Assembly: GCF_001723685.1 (NCBI RefSeq)
Contig: NZ_MCBX01000019.1
Span: forward strand, 1-50,998
Direction: 5' to 3'
Source of the DNA: Candidatus Marithrix sp. Canyon 246
Lineage (GTDB): Bacteria; Pseudomonadota; Gammaproteobacteria; Beggiatoales; Beggiatoaceae
Length of the DNA: 50,998 bases
A program made the translations under genes and the position numbers. Shown piece after piece: positions 18,079 through 26,721 of the stretch. Every line of letters begins with the position of its first letter. Within the stretch, counting starts at the first letter, position 1. A model generated the notes under the pieces. That model worked only from the letters and a program-made list of their open reading frames with translations, did no database searches and was not told the origin of the DNA.

Positions 18079-18395
18079 AATTCATTAATATACTTCTCAT
18101 AAAACACAATTCCAACCCGATCAATATGTGCAATCAATTTATCTGAACTAATCTTTGCATAATCTACAATATCAAAGAAAAAAGGAATTGGAAGTTCTTC
18201 TTCTAATAATGAATTGAGTCTTGCAAGTGTGCGATGGCTAATATTATTACCTTTGATAGAAATATCAATATCTGAACCATTTTTATAGTTACCCATTGCA
18301 CGAGAACCAAAAATAATCGCTTCTTCTATTTCTGGAAATTTTTTTAAGGCTAACCTGATATTATCCATATCTCTTTGCTTTAAACCGAATTTCAT
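18075..18395 (-). CDS. Minimal nucleotidyltransferase (MntA-like antitoxin)
   Basis: The 106 residues hold the polymerase-beta-like motif GSRAMG...GSDIDIS, with Gly30-Ser31 and Asp42/Asp44 as probable metal ligands, at the usual length of MNT proteins. In MNT/HEPN toxin-antitoxin systems this protein AMPylates and silences the HEPN ribonuclease. The adjacent upstream gene is a HEPN gene, overlapping by 4 nt, but that gene is broken. This leaves the antitoxin intact without a functional toxin. It overlaps the pilT start by 4 nt. Confidence 0.85.
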   Translation of the reverse strand: MKFGLKQRDMDNIRLALKKFPEIEEAIIFGSRAMGNYKNGSDIDISIKGNNISHRTLARLNSLLEEELPIPFFFDIVDYAKISSDKLIAHIDRVGIVFYEKYINEL

Positions 18396-18709
18396 TCCTG
18401 CTCCATCTTTAGTTTAAAATCATCATAAAGTTCTTTGAGCATAAGCACATAAGATTGATGAATTTTTTCTTCTACTTCTATCGCAGTTTTTTCATGATAA
18501 GTGTGTATTTTTATAATATAACCTTCATTTTCCAAATAATCTTTCAGTAGTTTCCACGAAAGCTCAAAAGCCATCTCAAAAAACTGTATAATGCCAGCTC
18601 ATTCTGTTTCAGAAGGATTTTCTATCAAACAAGCTTTTTCCAAGAGTAAATAAGCTTTTTCATAGTTATCAAACCGTTGTTTCCAACGAATATCTTTAGT
18701 ATTACTCAT
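18392..18709 (-). pseudogene. HEPN toxin (HI0074-type) pseudogene
   Basis: Reading from ATG at 18709 gives a normal N-terminus (MSNTKDIRWKQRFDNYEKAY) for 36 codons. An in-frame TGA follows at 18599-18601, and the same frame continues AGIIQFFEMAFELSWKLLKDY. Further on, about 30 residues expected after NEGYIIK are missing, and the sequence resumes at HTYHEKTA. The lost segment would carry the Arg of the R-x4-6-H ribonuclease motif, while the His remains. So a nonsense change and an internal deletion both hit the toxin. An ATG at 18574 would give only a 60-residue remnant. Confidence 0.82.
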
Positions 18710-18727
18710 ATGTAATGAAATATTTTA

Positions 18728-19327
18728 ATGTTTACCAAATATAAAAAGTTTATAGATAAGTATATCTCACTCAATCAAATTGAGTGGGCATTATTTAAAT
18801 CAAAAGTAAAAATGTTTCATCATAAAAAAGGTGAAATAATTCATTATGCTGGAGATGTTTGTACCAAATTAATGTTTATTAATTATGGCATAATTAGAGC
18901 TTATATTATAGAGCTAAATGGCAAAGATTATACTTGGAATATTTGTTTTAATGACACAAATTCAAAAATGACAAATGTATATGTTGTAGATTATGATAGC
19001 TTTGTTAATCAAAGTCAATCAAAAATAAGTTTTGAAGTTTTAGAAGATTGCGAATTATTATCATTAACTTATAATGATTTACAATTTTTATACAAGCATT
19101 CAAAAAAAGGTGAAAGATTTGGAAGATTGATGGCTGAAATGGCTTATTCTCATACTCATAATGCAACTATTGATAGATTAACAAAAACCGCTCAAGAGAG
19201 ATTTGAAGATTTAATAAATGAAGCACCTTATTTATTAGAAAAAGTACCACAATATCATATTGCTACCTATTTAGGTATCACACCACAATCACTTAGTAGA
19301 TTAAAGTCGAAAAAATTTCATCTTTAG
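18728..19327 (+). CDS. Crp/Fnr-family transcriptional regulator
   Basis: The 199 residues comprise a cyclic-nucleotide-binding-like beta-roll (about 15-120, with HHKKGEIIHYAGD) and a C-terminal winged helix, with recognition region YHIATYLGITPQSLSRLKS. No cysteine cluster for an Fnr-type iron-sulfur centre is evident. The shape fits the group of Crp-like regulators with a degenerate effector pocket. It lies about 60 nt upstream of the feo operon in the same direction, so regulation of iron uptake is a reasonable inference. A 60-nt piece of this gene recurs at 24027-24088. Confidence 0.85.
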   Translation: MFTKYKKFIDKYISLNQIEWALFKSKVKMFHHKKGEIIHYAGDVCTKLMFINYGIIRAYIIELNGKDYTWNICFNDTNSKMTNVYVVDYDSFVNQSQSKISFEVLEDCELLSLTYNDLQFLYKHSKKGERFGRLMAEMAYSHTHNATIDRLTKTAQERFEDLINEAPYLLEKVPQYHIATYLGITPQSLSRLKSKKFHL

Positions 19328-19384
19328 CTTGCAATTCTAAATGAAAACGATTATCATATGCACTATTTATTAAGGGTACCAATT

Positions 19385-19621
19385 ATGAATACATTTCCTC
19401 TAGCAATGGCTAGTGAAGGCGAAACAGTAAAAGTTATAGCTGTAACAGCAGGCAAGTTTTTAATCAAGCGTTTAATTGCTATGGGAATTATAGAACAAAC
19501 TGAATTACAAATTATACAGCGAGAACATGGTAATGGTTTAATTGTAAGTAGAGGTGAAACACGTTTGGCTTTAGGTTTTGGTATGGCTAATAAAATTATG
19601 GTGATGTCTAATGGCAATTAG
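19385..19621 (+). CDS. feoA: FeoA family protein (first copy)
   Basis: Small SH3-like cytosolic protein of 78 residues from ATG at 19385. An upstream ATG at 19358 would add only nine residues that do not match the family. Features are the FeoA-like GKFLIKRLIAMGI core and the VSRGETRLALG end. It is thought to assist the FeoB transporter. It overlaps the second feoA by 11 nt, so the operon is tightly coupled. Confidence 0.85.
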   Translation: MNTFPLAMASEGETVKVIAVTAGKFLIKRLIAMGIIEQTELQIIQREHGNGLIVSRGETRLALGFGMANKIMVMSNGN

Positions 19622-19844
19622 TTTAGGTGATATGGCTGTTGGTGAAACTGGTAAAGTTACTGGGTTTAATAAAACAAATTTAGTTTATCGTAAAAAACTT
19701 TTGGCTATGGGTTTAACTCCCGGAGCCGTGTTTAGTGTGACACGTTACGCGCCTATGGGTGATCCTATAGAAATATCTGTACGTGGTTTTGCATTAAGTC
19801 TTCGTAAAGATGAGGCAGCAGTATTATTAGTTGAGAAAGTATGA
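19611..19844 (+). CDS. feoA: FeoA family protein (second copy)
   Basis: 77 residues with KKLLAMGLTPGAVFSVTRYAPMGDPIEISVRGFALSLR (shown here only as landmarks KKLLAMGLTPG and GDPIEI), the classical FeoA signature with the GDP-x-E motif. It overlaps feoB by 4 nt. This copy matches canonical FeoA better than the first. Confidence 0.92.
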   Translation: MAISLGDMAVGETGKVTGFNKTNLVYRKKLLAMGLTPGAVFSVTRYAPMGDPIEISVRGFALSLRKDEAAVLLVEKV

Positions 19845-22006
19845 AAAATTTAGTTATAGGGGTAGTAGGTAATCCTAATTGTGGCAAAACAACATTATTT
19901 AATGTACTTACTGGGACCAAACAACATGTAGGTAATTGGCCGGGTGTAACGGTTGAACGTAAGCTAGGTAATTACGACAATATTGATTTAGTAGATTTAC
20001 CGGGTATTTATTCTCTTGATGTTACTGAAGGTATGACATCTTTAGATGAACAAATTGCTCATGATTATATTGTTTCTGATGAAGCTGATTTAATTCTTAA
20101 TATTATTGACGCTTCTAATTTAGAACGTAATCTTTATCTAACTACTCAATTATTAGAGATGGATATACCTTTAGTGGTAGCACTTAATATGATGGATATT
20201 GCTGAGGAACGCAATATTAAAATTAATATTGAGGCATTATCACAACAATTAGGAGTACCTGTTATTCCCATAACTGCTGCTAAAAATCAAGGTATTGATA
20301 AATTAAAGCAGATAATGGATAGTAGTGTCGCTATTCCACATGCACAGTTTAAATATCCAGCAGTTATTGAAGAGACTATAGCTGATAAATCGAATTCTCG
20401 TTGGATAAATTTAAAGGCTATAGAAAATGATGAACAAATTGCTGAGGCTTTACAAGAAGATGTTGATATTGTAATTGCTGATAGTCGTTATGGTTTTATA
20501 ACTAAAGTTATAGAAAAAACTGTCAAAAAAACTGGCAAAGTTACTAAAACTATTTCAGATAAGATAGATAGAATCGTTCTAAATCGTATTCTTGGCATAC
20601 CGATTTTCCTTGCTGTGATGTATCTGATGTTTATGTTTACAATAAACATTGGTGGTGCCTTTATTGACTTTTTTGATATGTTATTTGGAACTGTTTTTGT
20701 TGATGGTTTCGGTGCAATTCTGACTGCTATTGGTTTACCAGAAGCTGTAACTATTTTAATTGCCGGTGGTATTGGTGGTGGTATTCAAGTAGTTGCTACC
20801 TTTATTCCAATTATTGGTTTTCTGTATTTATTCTTATCCTTCTTAGAAGATTCTGGTTATATGGCTAGAGCGGCTTTTGTAATGGATCGTTCTATGCGCT
20901 TTATTGGATTGCCCGGTAAATCTTTTGTGCCAATGATAGTTGGTTTTGGTTGTAATGTACCAGCAATTATGGCAACGCGCACTTTAGAAAATCAACGTGA
21001 TCGTATTTTAACAATTTTAATGAATCCATTTATGTCTTGCGGTGCGCGTTTACCAGTATATGCTTTATTTGCCGCTGCATTTTTTCCAGTAGGTGGGCAA
21101 AATTTAGTATTTGGATTATATCTAATTGGGATTGCAGTTGCAGTATTAACTGGCTTGATTATGAAAAATACTCTGTTAAAAGGCGAAGCATCACCATTTG
21201 TGATGGAATTGCCAGCTTATCATATACCTACAATTCAAGGCATTTTATTTAGAACTTGGGATCGTTTAAAGTCTTTTATTATTCGTGCTGGTAAAGTCAT
21301 TGTGCCAATGGTGGTTGTAATTAATGTTCTTAATTCTTGGGGAACTGATGGTTCATTTGGTAATGAAAATACTGATAAATCAGTTTTAAGTGAAATTGGA
21401 CGTACTATGACACCAGCCTTTGCACCAATGGGCTTAACTGAAGATAATTGGCCTGCTACAGTTGGTATTTTTACTGGAGTATTAGCAAAAGAAGTAGTAG
21501 TTGGAACACTGGATGCTATTTATAGTAAATTAGCAGTTGGAGGTGAAGAAGAGGAAGAAGAATTTAATTTTTTGCATGGAATCGCAGAAGCTTTTGCTAC
21601 TATTCCTGCCAATTTAGCCGCTGTTACAGATACAATCCTTGATCCTTTAGGTATTGGTTCAGCGACTACAGAAGAACCAGAAGTAAGTACAGGCACATTC
21701 GGCGCGATGGTAGCGCGATTTGATGGTAAAATTGGTGCTTTTGCTTATCTATTATTTATTCTTTTATATTTTCCATGTGTAGCAGCAACAGCGGCTGTAT
21801 ATAGAGAAACCAATATGGCTTGGGCGATATTTGTAGCTAGTTGGACAACTGGATTAGCATATATGTTTTCTACAGTCTTCTATCAATTAGGTACATTTGC
21901 ACAACATCCAATCAGCTCAATTGCTTGGGTAATTGGTTTATTGTCTTCATTTGCGATTACAGTTGTGGGATTTTATATTTATGGGCGTAATCAACAAACA
22001 GTTTAA
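19841..22006 (+). CDS. feoB: Ferrous iron transporter FeoB
   Basis: Inner-membrane Fe(II) importer of 721 residues. The N-terminal G domain shows G1 GNPNCGKT (10-17), G3 DLPGIY and G4 NMMD. The membrane part holds two Gate/core regions, the first marked by ARAAFVMDR and GFGCNVPAIMATRT, the second by FTGVLAKEVVVGTL and FPCVAATAAV. Length is a little under that of E. coli FeoB. It is preceded by two feoA genes and followed 2 nt later by feoC. Expression is probably tied to the Crp-like gene upstream. Confidence 0.96.
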   Translation: MKNLVIGVVGNPNCGKTTLFNVLTGTKQHVGNWPGVTVERKLGNYDNIDLVDLPGIYSLDVTEGMTSLDEQIAHDYIVSDEADLILNIIDASNLERNLYLTTQLLEMDIPLVVALNMMDIAEERNIKINIEALSQQLGVPVIPITAAKNQGIDKLKQIMDSSVAIPHAQFKYPAVIEETIADKSNSRWINLKAIENDEQIAEALQEDVDIVIADSRYGFITKVIEKTVKKTGKVTKTISDKIDRIVLNRILGIPIFLAVMYLMFMFTINIGGAFIDFFDMLFGTVFVDGFGAILTAIGLPEAVTILIAGGIGGGIQVVATFIPIIGFLYLFLSFLEDSGYMARAAFVMDRSMRFIGLPGKSFVPMIVGFGCNVPAIMATRTLENQRDRILTILMNPFMSCGARLPVYALFAAAFFPVGGQNLVFGLYLIGIAVAVLTGLIMKNTLLKGEASPFVMELPAYHIPTIQGILFRTWDRLKSFIIRAGKVIVPMVVVINVLNSWGTDGSFGNENTDKSVLSEIGRTMTPAFAPMGLTEDNWPATVGIFTGVLAKEVVVGTLDAIYSKLAVGGEEEEEEFNFLHGIAEAFATIPANLAAVTDTILDPLGIGSATTEEPEVSTGTFGAMVARFDGKIGAFAYLLFILLYFPCVAATAAVYRETNMAWAIFVASWTTGLAYMFSTVFYQLGTFAQHPISSIAWVIGLLSSFAITVVGFYIYGRNQQTV

Positions 22007-22008
22007 GA

Positions 22009-22236
22009 ATGATTTTAACAGAACTAAGAACTTATTTAATTTTAAATAAAAGAATGCCTTTGATAGATATTGCCAATCATTTTGATGTCACACCAGAAGC
22101 TATCAAAGGCATGTTAGAACATTGGATACGTAAAGGCAAGGTACGTTGTATTGAGGGAGCAGTTTGTAATAAAGGTTGTTGCAAAACTGATCCAGCAAAT
22201 TTAATAATTTATGAGTATATAAAAAGCAACAAGTGA
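22009..22236 (+). CDS. feoC: FeoC-like transcriptional regulator / Feo accessory protein
   Basis: 75 residues with a winged-helix fold (DIANHFDVTPEAIKGMLEHW) and a cysteine cluster CIEGAVCNKGCC. That fits the CX4-5CX5-8C pattern of FeoC proteins, which may bind an iron-sulfur cluster and guard FeoB from proteolysis. It lies directly after feoB and ends the operon. The next 95 nt hold no recognisable gene. Confidence 0.88.
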   Translation: MILTELRTYLILNKRMPLIDIANHFDVTPEAIKGMLEHWIRKGKVRCIEGAVCNKGCCKTDPANLIIYEYIKSNK

Positions 22237-22331
22237 TAAATTAACACTATTATGAAAAGGGTGTTACCGATATATGAACTTAAAAAATATCTTCAACGAC
22301 GTAAAAACGCTTCTGGCACAAAAATACAAAT

Positions 22332-23921
22332 TTAAACCAATGTATGAATTTGCACAAATTGAGGATGTACCATGACTCCAGTATCGCTATCCATATAATC
22401 TTTTTCAAACTTCTGGCGATTGTTTTCATCTATAGTTTCAACAAAAAATACTAAGAAAATTTCTGCTATTTGTAAAGATTTACCATATTTAGCCGCTTGA
22501 ATTAATGCCTTACGATATGCGGCTTGACTAGCAAAACTTTTTAATTCTAATCCAAATAATTTCCCAGCATGACGTATCAATAAATCTATTTGACCATTGC
22601 CAGTTGGGAATTCTGGTTGAACTATTGCATCATAACTATTTAAAAAACTAGTTAAATAAAAATATAGATTAAAGTGAAACACTGCTTCATATACACGCAA
22701 ATCGTTATTACGACGTGGTGCATCTTTTAAGATTTGTTCTTTATTGATTTGCAAATAATCTTCATATCTTTCTAATAAGCGGCGAATATTGAGCTGATCT
22801 GCGGTAATCGTATCTGATAAATCTTCAAATGGATCAGATAAATAGTTAATATTTTCTCTAAATACTTCTCTGGTAAAATAATTAAATAATCGTTTCTGTA
22901 TATATGGACAAGCAAATTTAATATAATTCTCTCTTAAACTCACTTGTTCAATGTCGATTATTCCATTCAGATACAGAAAATTTATTATGGGTTCATCATA
23001 TAGAAATTTGCTTTCGGTTTTGGTTTGAAACAGATCTAAAACAAAGGGTTTGTATGCTTCTTGTTTAGCTTTACTGATGATGTTTAGAATGTTATTATTT
23101 GGCAATAAGTCTAGTGCAGCAGCATAAACATCCTCAAAATTTTCCATAGTAATCGGTTCATGGAACTTTTCATTATAAGTCTCAGTCAATAATTCACCAA
23201 ACCAACAAGTTAGCCCCGGTTGTCCTTGAAATTCATAGAAAATACGTTCTACTACTTCTGAATCAATTGACTGCCCAGTTTGTTGTTGATAACTATTAAA
23301 TAGAGAAGCTACTTCATCAGCGGTTAAATTAGGAATATGCAGACTGCGTTGAACATTGAAAGGAGAACCTCTCATGTTTTCCACACCTAATACTGAGCGT
23401 ACTCCGATTAATGCCAAACTATGTAATAAATATTCCTTTTCTGCTGTTGATTTATCAACTTCATTTTGACGAGTATTATAGATATGACGAAACACACTAA
23501 CTAATCCAACTATAGCATCTTCTGAGAGAGAATCAAACTCATCTAAAATCAAAATCAAGGGTTTAGTTAGAATTTGCCGTTCAAATAATTTATCAAAATC
23601 ACCCAAGCTGTTTATGGTAATAGATTTATCAATATTCAATTGTTTGATAAGTTTTTGGGCAATTAGTTGAACTACATGATTGACATCAGTTTCATTAGAA
23701 AGGTGTTGTAAACTTAGAAAAATCACATCAAACTCAGTTTGCTTTTTAAGTTTTAATAAAACCTCTCGCATAATCCAAGTTTTACCTGTTTGACGAGGTG
23801 CCCAGATGGTAATATAATGACCACCTTTATTATGTTGAAATGCTTTGTCTATCAATTCTTGACGAGGAACATAATAATGTAAATCCAAATCAATTGGACC
23901 ATATGATGAAAATTTTCGCAT
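22332..23921 (-). CDS. AAA ATPase with C-terminal PD-(D/E)XK-like domain, copy B
   Basis: 529 residues, nearly identical to copy A (15522-17108) at both ends, including Walker A APRQTGKTW and the nuclease-like GQIDLLIRHAG...LFGLELKSF. Residues about 63-152 differ heavily from copy A, although Walker B LILILDEFD inside that stretch is conserved. The DNA flanks are shared as well: acaaatttaaaccaatg on the 3' side, and the gttttaaccct-pilT tail on the 5' side. The copy therefore arose by segmental duplication that carried part of pilT. It is convergent with feoC, about 95 nt apart. Confidence 0.85.
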   Translation of the reverse strand: MRKFSSYGPIDLDLHYYVPRQELIDKAFQHNKGGHYITIWAPRQTGKTWIMREVLLKLKKQTEFDVIFLSLQHLSNETDVNHVVQLIAQKLIKQLNIDKSITINSLGDFDKLFERQILTKPLILILDEFDSLSEDAIVGLVSVFRHIYNTRQNEVDKSTAEKEYLLHSLALIGVRSVLGVENMRGSPFNVQRSLHIPNLTADEVASLFNSYQQQTGQSIDSEVVERIFYEFQGQPGLTCWFGELLTETYNEKFHEPITMENFEDVYAAALDLLPNNNILNIISKAKQEAYKPFVLDLFQTKTESKFLYDEPIINFLYLNGIIDIEQVSLRENYIKFACPYIQKRLFNYFTREVFRENINYLSDPFEDLSDTITADQLNIRRLLERYEDYLQINKEQILKDAPRRNNDLRVYEAVFHFNLYFYLTSFLNSYDAIVQPEFPTGNGQIDLLIRHAGKLFGLELKSFASQAAYRKALIQAAKYGKSLQIAEIFLVFFVETIDENNRQKFEKDYMDSDTGVMVHPQFVQIHTLV

Positions 23922-23931
23922 AGTTTTAACC

Positions 23932-24090
23932 CTTTAATTGCTGATCCATAGTTTACATTGCTGAATATATTTTAGCTATTTTTGTGCAATAACCGCCTGC
24001 AAGGATTCTGATAACATGTTACGAATAAATAGCAAAGATTATACTTGGAATATTTGTTTTAATGATACAAATTCCAAAATGACAAATAAA
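23932..24090. pseudogene. Chimeric relic: pilT 3' pieces joined to a crp-like gene piece
   Basis: 23932-24026 (minus orientation) matches the pilT 3' region with internal deletions: ttgctgatccatagttt, cattgctgaatatattt, cgcctgcaaggattctgata. At 24027-24088 the sequence switches to a copy, in plus orientation, of the Crp-like gene at about 18916-18977 (gcaaagattatacttggaat). The join marks a past recombination or deletion between duplicated blocks. Confidence 0.8.
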
Positions 24091-24100
24091 TAAGCATCTC

Positions 24101-25243
24101 ATGAAAACAACAGAATTAATACAAAAAATTAATCAAGGTGAAGATAGTTTCACTCAATTTAAAGAGAAAATCACTAGAAGTGAGAGCTTAAGTGCTGAAT
24201 TGGTAGCATTTTCTAATGCCAGTGGTGGAAATATTATTCTAGGTGTCTGCGATAATGGAAAAATAACTGGATTAAATGATATAGAAATTAATAGTTTAAA
24301 TCAATTAATTTCAAATGTTGCCAGTCAAAATATTCATCCTCCAATATATCCTATTACAGAAATTAAAATAGTCGATCAGAAAAAACTGGTAATAATTACT
24401 GTTCAAGAGGGTATGAATAAGCCATATTCCACTAGTAGTGGCTTTTATTATACTAAAGTTGGTGCTGATAAACGCAAAATATCAAGAGAAGAATTAAAAC
24501 GACTATTTGCTAGTTCAAGAAACCTGTTTGCTGATGAAGAAGTTATTAGGCAAAGCAGCTTAAAAAATTTAAATGTTTACTTATTTTTCAGTTTTTTTGA
24601 AAGAAAATACAAACAAGACTTTGAAAATAGCCATTTAGAACTTACGCAAATTTTAGAAAATTTAAATTTAATGCAAGAAGCTTGTTTAAGCTTAGCTGGT
24701 AATTTATTATTTGGAATCAATCCTCAAAAATTTACTCCAATGTTTAAAATTCAATGCGTAAATATAGATGATACAGATATTAGTTCCAATAGGTTTATTT
24801 CAAAAGACACTATTGAGGGTCCTTTTAGCGAACTATACAGACAAACTATGAATTTTATAACAAGCAATCTAAAAAGAGTACAAGATAGCGATAATTTTAA
24901 TACTCTTGGAAGACTTGAGATTCCTGAACAATGCTTAATGGAATTGATAGTAAATGCGCTAGTTCATAGAGATTATTATATAAATGCTACAATAAAAGTA
25001 ATAATACTAAAAGATCGTGTTGAAATTATCAGCCCGGGCAAATTGCCAAACTCATTAACAATAGAAAAAATAAAACATGGTATCTCAATCGCCAGAAATC
25101 CGATACTACACTCATTAGCACAATACATATTACCATACAGCGGCTTAGGAAGTGGCATAAAAAGAATATTAAAATATTGTCCAAGCATTGAATTTATTAA
25201 TGATGTGGACAAAGAAGAATTTAGGGCTATTATGAATAGATAG
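24101..25243 (+). CDS. AlbA_2 (Schlafen-like) domain ATP-binding protein
   Basis: 380 residues. The N-terminal AlbA_2 domain shows E-x-x-x-x-EFK-like SFTQFKEKITR, LVAFSNASGGNIILGV and a YTKVGADKRKI segment. The C-terminal GHKL-type ATPase part shows ELIVNALVHRDYY and SGLGSGIKRIL. Proteins of this type are annotated as putative transcriptional regulators or defence-related, and none of these roles is proved here. It is a single gene and begins right after the chimeric pilT/crp relic. Confidence 0.85.
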   Translation: MKTTELIQKINQGEDSFTQFKEKITRSESLSAELVAFSNASGGNIILGVCDNGKITGLNDIEINSLNQLISNVASQNIHPPIYPITEIKIVDQKKLVIITVQEGMNKPYSTSSGFYYTKVGADKRKISREELKRLFASSRNLFADEEVIRQSSLKNLNVYLFFSFFERKYKQDFENSHLELTQILENLNLMQEACLSLAGNLLFGINPQKFTPMFKIQCVNIDDTDISSNRFISKDTIEGPFSELYRQTMNFITSNLKRVQDSDNFNTLGRLEIPEQCLMELIVNALVHRDYYINATIKVIILKDRVEIISPGKLPNSLTIEKIKHGISIARNPILHSLAQYILPYSGLGSGIKRILKYCPSIEFINDVDKEEFRAIMNR

Positions 25244-25263
25244 TGATAACAATCAAAAAAATA

Positions 25264-25293
25264 TTGACATGCTAAAAAATTTTGTAGTAAAAT
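25264..25293 (+). promoter_or_regulatory. Sigma70-like promoter of the cobalamin operon
   Basis: Perfect -35 TTGACA (25264-25269), 18-nt spacer and -10 TAAAAT (25288-25293), 35 nt before the cbiM start codon. The 85-nt gap leaves no room for a full cobalamin riboswitch, and none of its conserved boxes is visible. Confidence 0.65.
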
Positions 25294-25328
25294 AGTCAAT
25301 TATTATTTGTTAATAGGAACATAATTAT

Positions 25329-26009
25329 ATGCATATTGAAGTTGGTGTTGTAGAAAGTGCCAAAATGGTTTTAAGTTATGGAACTGCTGCGGCTGCTTTT
25401 GGTTATTTAGCTAAGCAAATTTGGGAAACAGTCAAAGATAAAGGTATCTTATCACTTGTGGTACGCACTTTGGCGACAATGTTATTAGTATTGAGCTTTT
25501 TTGAAGTTTTACCGCATCACCCGGTGGGAGTCTCGGAAGTTCATTTTATTTTAGGTTCTACTCTGTTCTTGATATTTGGACTGGCTCCTGCTGCTATTGG
25601 TTTAGCGGCTGGTTTATTGATTCAAGGACTATTTTTCGCTCCTTTTGATTTGCCAAATTATGCAATCAATGTCACTACCTTATTAGTACCACTTTTTGCA
25701 ATGGCTGTAATCGCAAAGAAAGTGATTCCAAATAATGTTGCTTACAAAGATTTAAGCTATGCACAAACAGTTAAATTATCTGTTGCTTATCAGGGTGGTA
25801 TTATCTCTTGGGTTGCCTTCTGGGCAGTTTACGGACAAGGCTTTGGTGCTGAAAATTTGGCATCTGTTGCTAGTTTTGCTGTTGCTTACTCAACTGTTGT
25901 ATTACTTGAACCAGTGGTTGATATTGCTGTGCTAGCAGGTGCAAAAACGCTAGATAAATTACAAAATAGTGGTTTTGTTACTACTCGTTTATATCATGCA
26001 GAAGTCTAA
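25329..26009 (+). CDS. cbiM: CbiM-family cobalt transporter membrane component
   Basis: 226 residues with six or seven hydrophobic segments. The N-terminal MHIEVGVVESAK resembles the metal-binding start of the CbiM/NikM substrate-specific component (His at position 2). In ECF-type cobalt importers this component works with CbiN, CbiQ and CbiO, and none of these is in the window. Standing first in the corrin operon, it very likely supplies cobalt. The variant lacking the usual MHIMEG start suggests a divergent CbiM subgroup. Confidence 0.82.
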   Translation: MHIEVGVVESAKMVLSYGTAAAAFGYLAKQIWETVKDKGILSLVVRTLATMLLVLSFFEVLPHHPVGVSEVHFILGSTLFLIFGLAPAAIGLAAGLLIQGLFFAPFDLPNYAINVTTLLVPLFAMAVIAKKVIPNNVAYKDLSYAQTVKLSVAYQGGIISWVAFWAVYGQGFGAENLASVASFAVAYSTVVLLEPVVDIAVLAGAKTLDKLQNSGFVTTRLYHAEV

Positions 26010-26721
26010 TAAAATTGCCTTGGTTGCTATCACTAAGAGTGGTGCAACTAAGGCTGCTATAATCGCTAAACAGCTCCCCCAAGCTGATATTTTTGTAATA
26101 GATAAATTTGTTAATTTGGTAGATGGTGTAGCTAATGCTGTCACTGCAATTGACCTACCTGCAAAAAAGCATATGGGTTTTTTGTTTAAAAACTATGATC
26201 AAATAATTTTTCTGGTTGCTTTAGGCGGAGTCGTGCGTTTAATTGCACCTTTCCTCAAGTCCAAAGAAACTGATCCCGGTGTGATTGTGGTGGATAATGC
26301 AGCACAATTCGTGATTCCTGTATTATCTGGTCATATCGGAGGAGCTAATGAATTTGCTATTAAACTGGCAGATATACTAGGTGCAACGCCAGTAGTTACC
26401 ACAGCCGCAGATGTGGGTAATACCATTGCTGTGGATATTATGGGTCGTAATTTGGGCTGGAAAATTGAAGCTAGGGACAAAAGTATGACCCGCGTTGCAG
26501 CTATGATGGTAAATGAAGAGCCGATTGCTGTCGTGCAAGAGTGTGGTTCTAAAGATTGGTGGAATAAACCCCTACCTAAGAACATTAAAAGTTTTGATAA
26601 ATTTGATGAAGTTAAACTCACTGAATTCGCAGCCGTATTATGGATCACAAATGACACAATTCCTGAAGATGTATGGCTTGATTTAACTGACAGATTAATT
26701 GTTTATCGTCCACCATTATGA
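25996..26721 (+). CDS. cbiG: Cobalt-precorrin-5A hydrolase CbiG (N-terminal and central domains)
   Basis: Opens the delta-lactone of cobalt-precorrin-5A and releases acetaldehyde in the anaerobic pathway. The start at ATG 25996 gives KIALVAITKSGATKA, matching CbiG_N. VALGGVVRLIAP and SGHIGGANEFA are hallmark stretches. The 241 residues cover only the N-terminal and central domains, and the C-terminal CobE-like domain is the next, separate gene. It overlaps cbiM by 14 nt and cobE by 4 nt. Confidence 0.9.
   Translation: MQKSNKIALVAITKSGATKAAIIAKQLPQADIFVIDKFVNLVDGVANAVTAIDLPAKKHMGFLFKNYDQIIFLVALGGVVRLIAPFLKSKETDPGVIVVDNAAQFVIPVLSGHIGGANEFAIKLADILGATPVVTTAADVGNTIAVDIMGRNLGWKIEARDKSMTRVAAMMVNEEPIAVVQECGSKDWWNKPLPKNIKSFDKFDEVKLTEFAAVLWITNDTIPEDVWLDLTDRLIVYRPPL

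Noticed and set aside
22237-22331. Short ORF after feoC
   Set aside because: atgaaaagggtgttaccgat opens a short frame, but it has no family resemblance and runs into the duplicated 3' flank of the AAA/nuclease gene.
25244-25328. Cobalamin riboswitch before cbiM
   Set aside because: Only 85 nt are available, filled by a sigma70-like promoter and a ribosome site; no B12-box pattern is visible.
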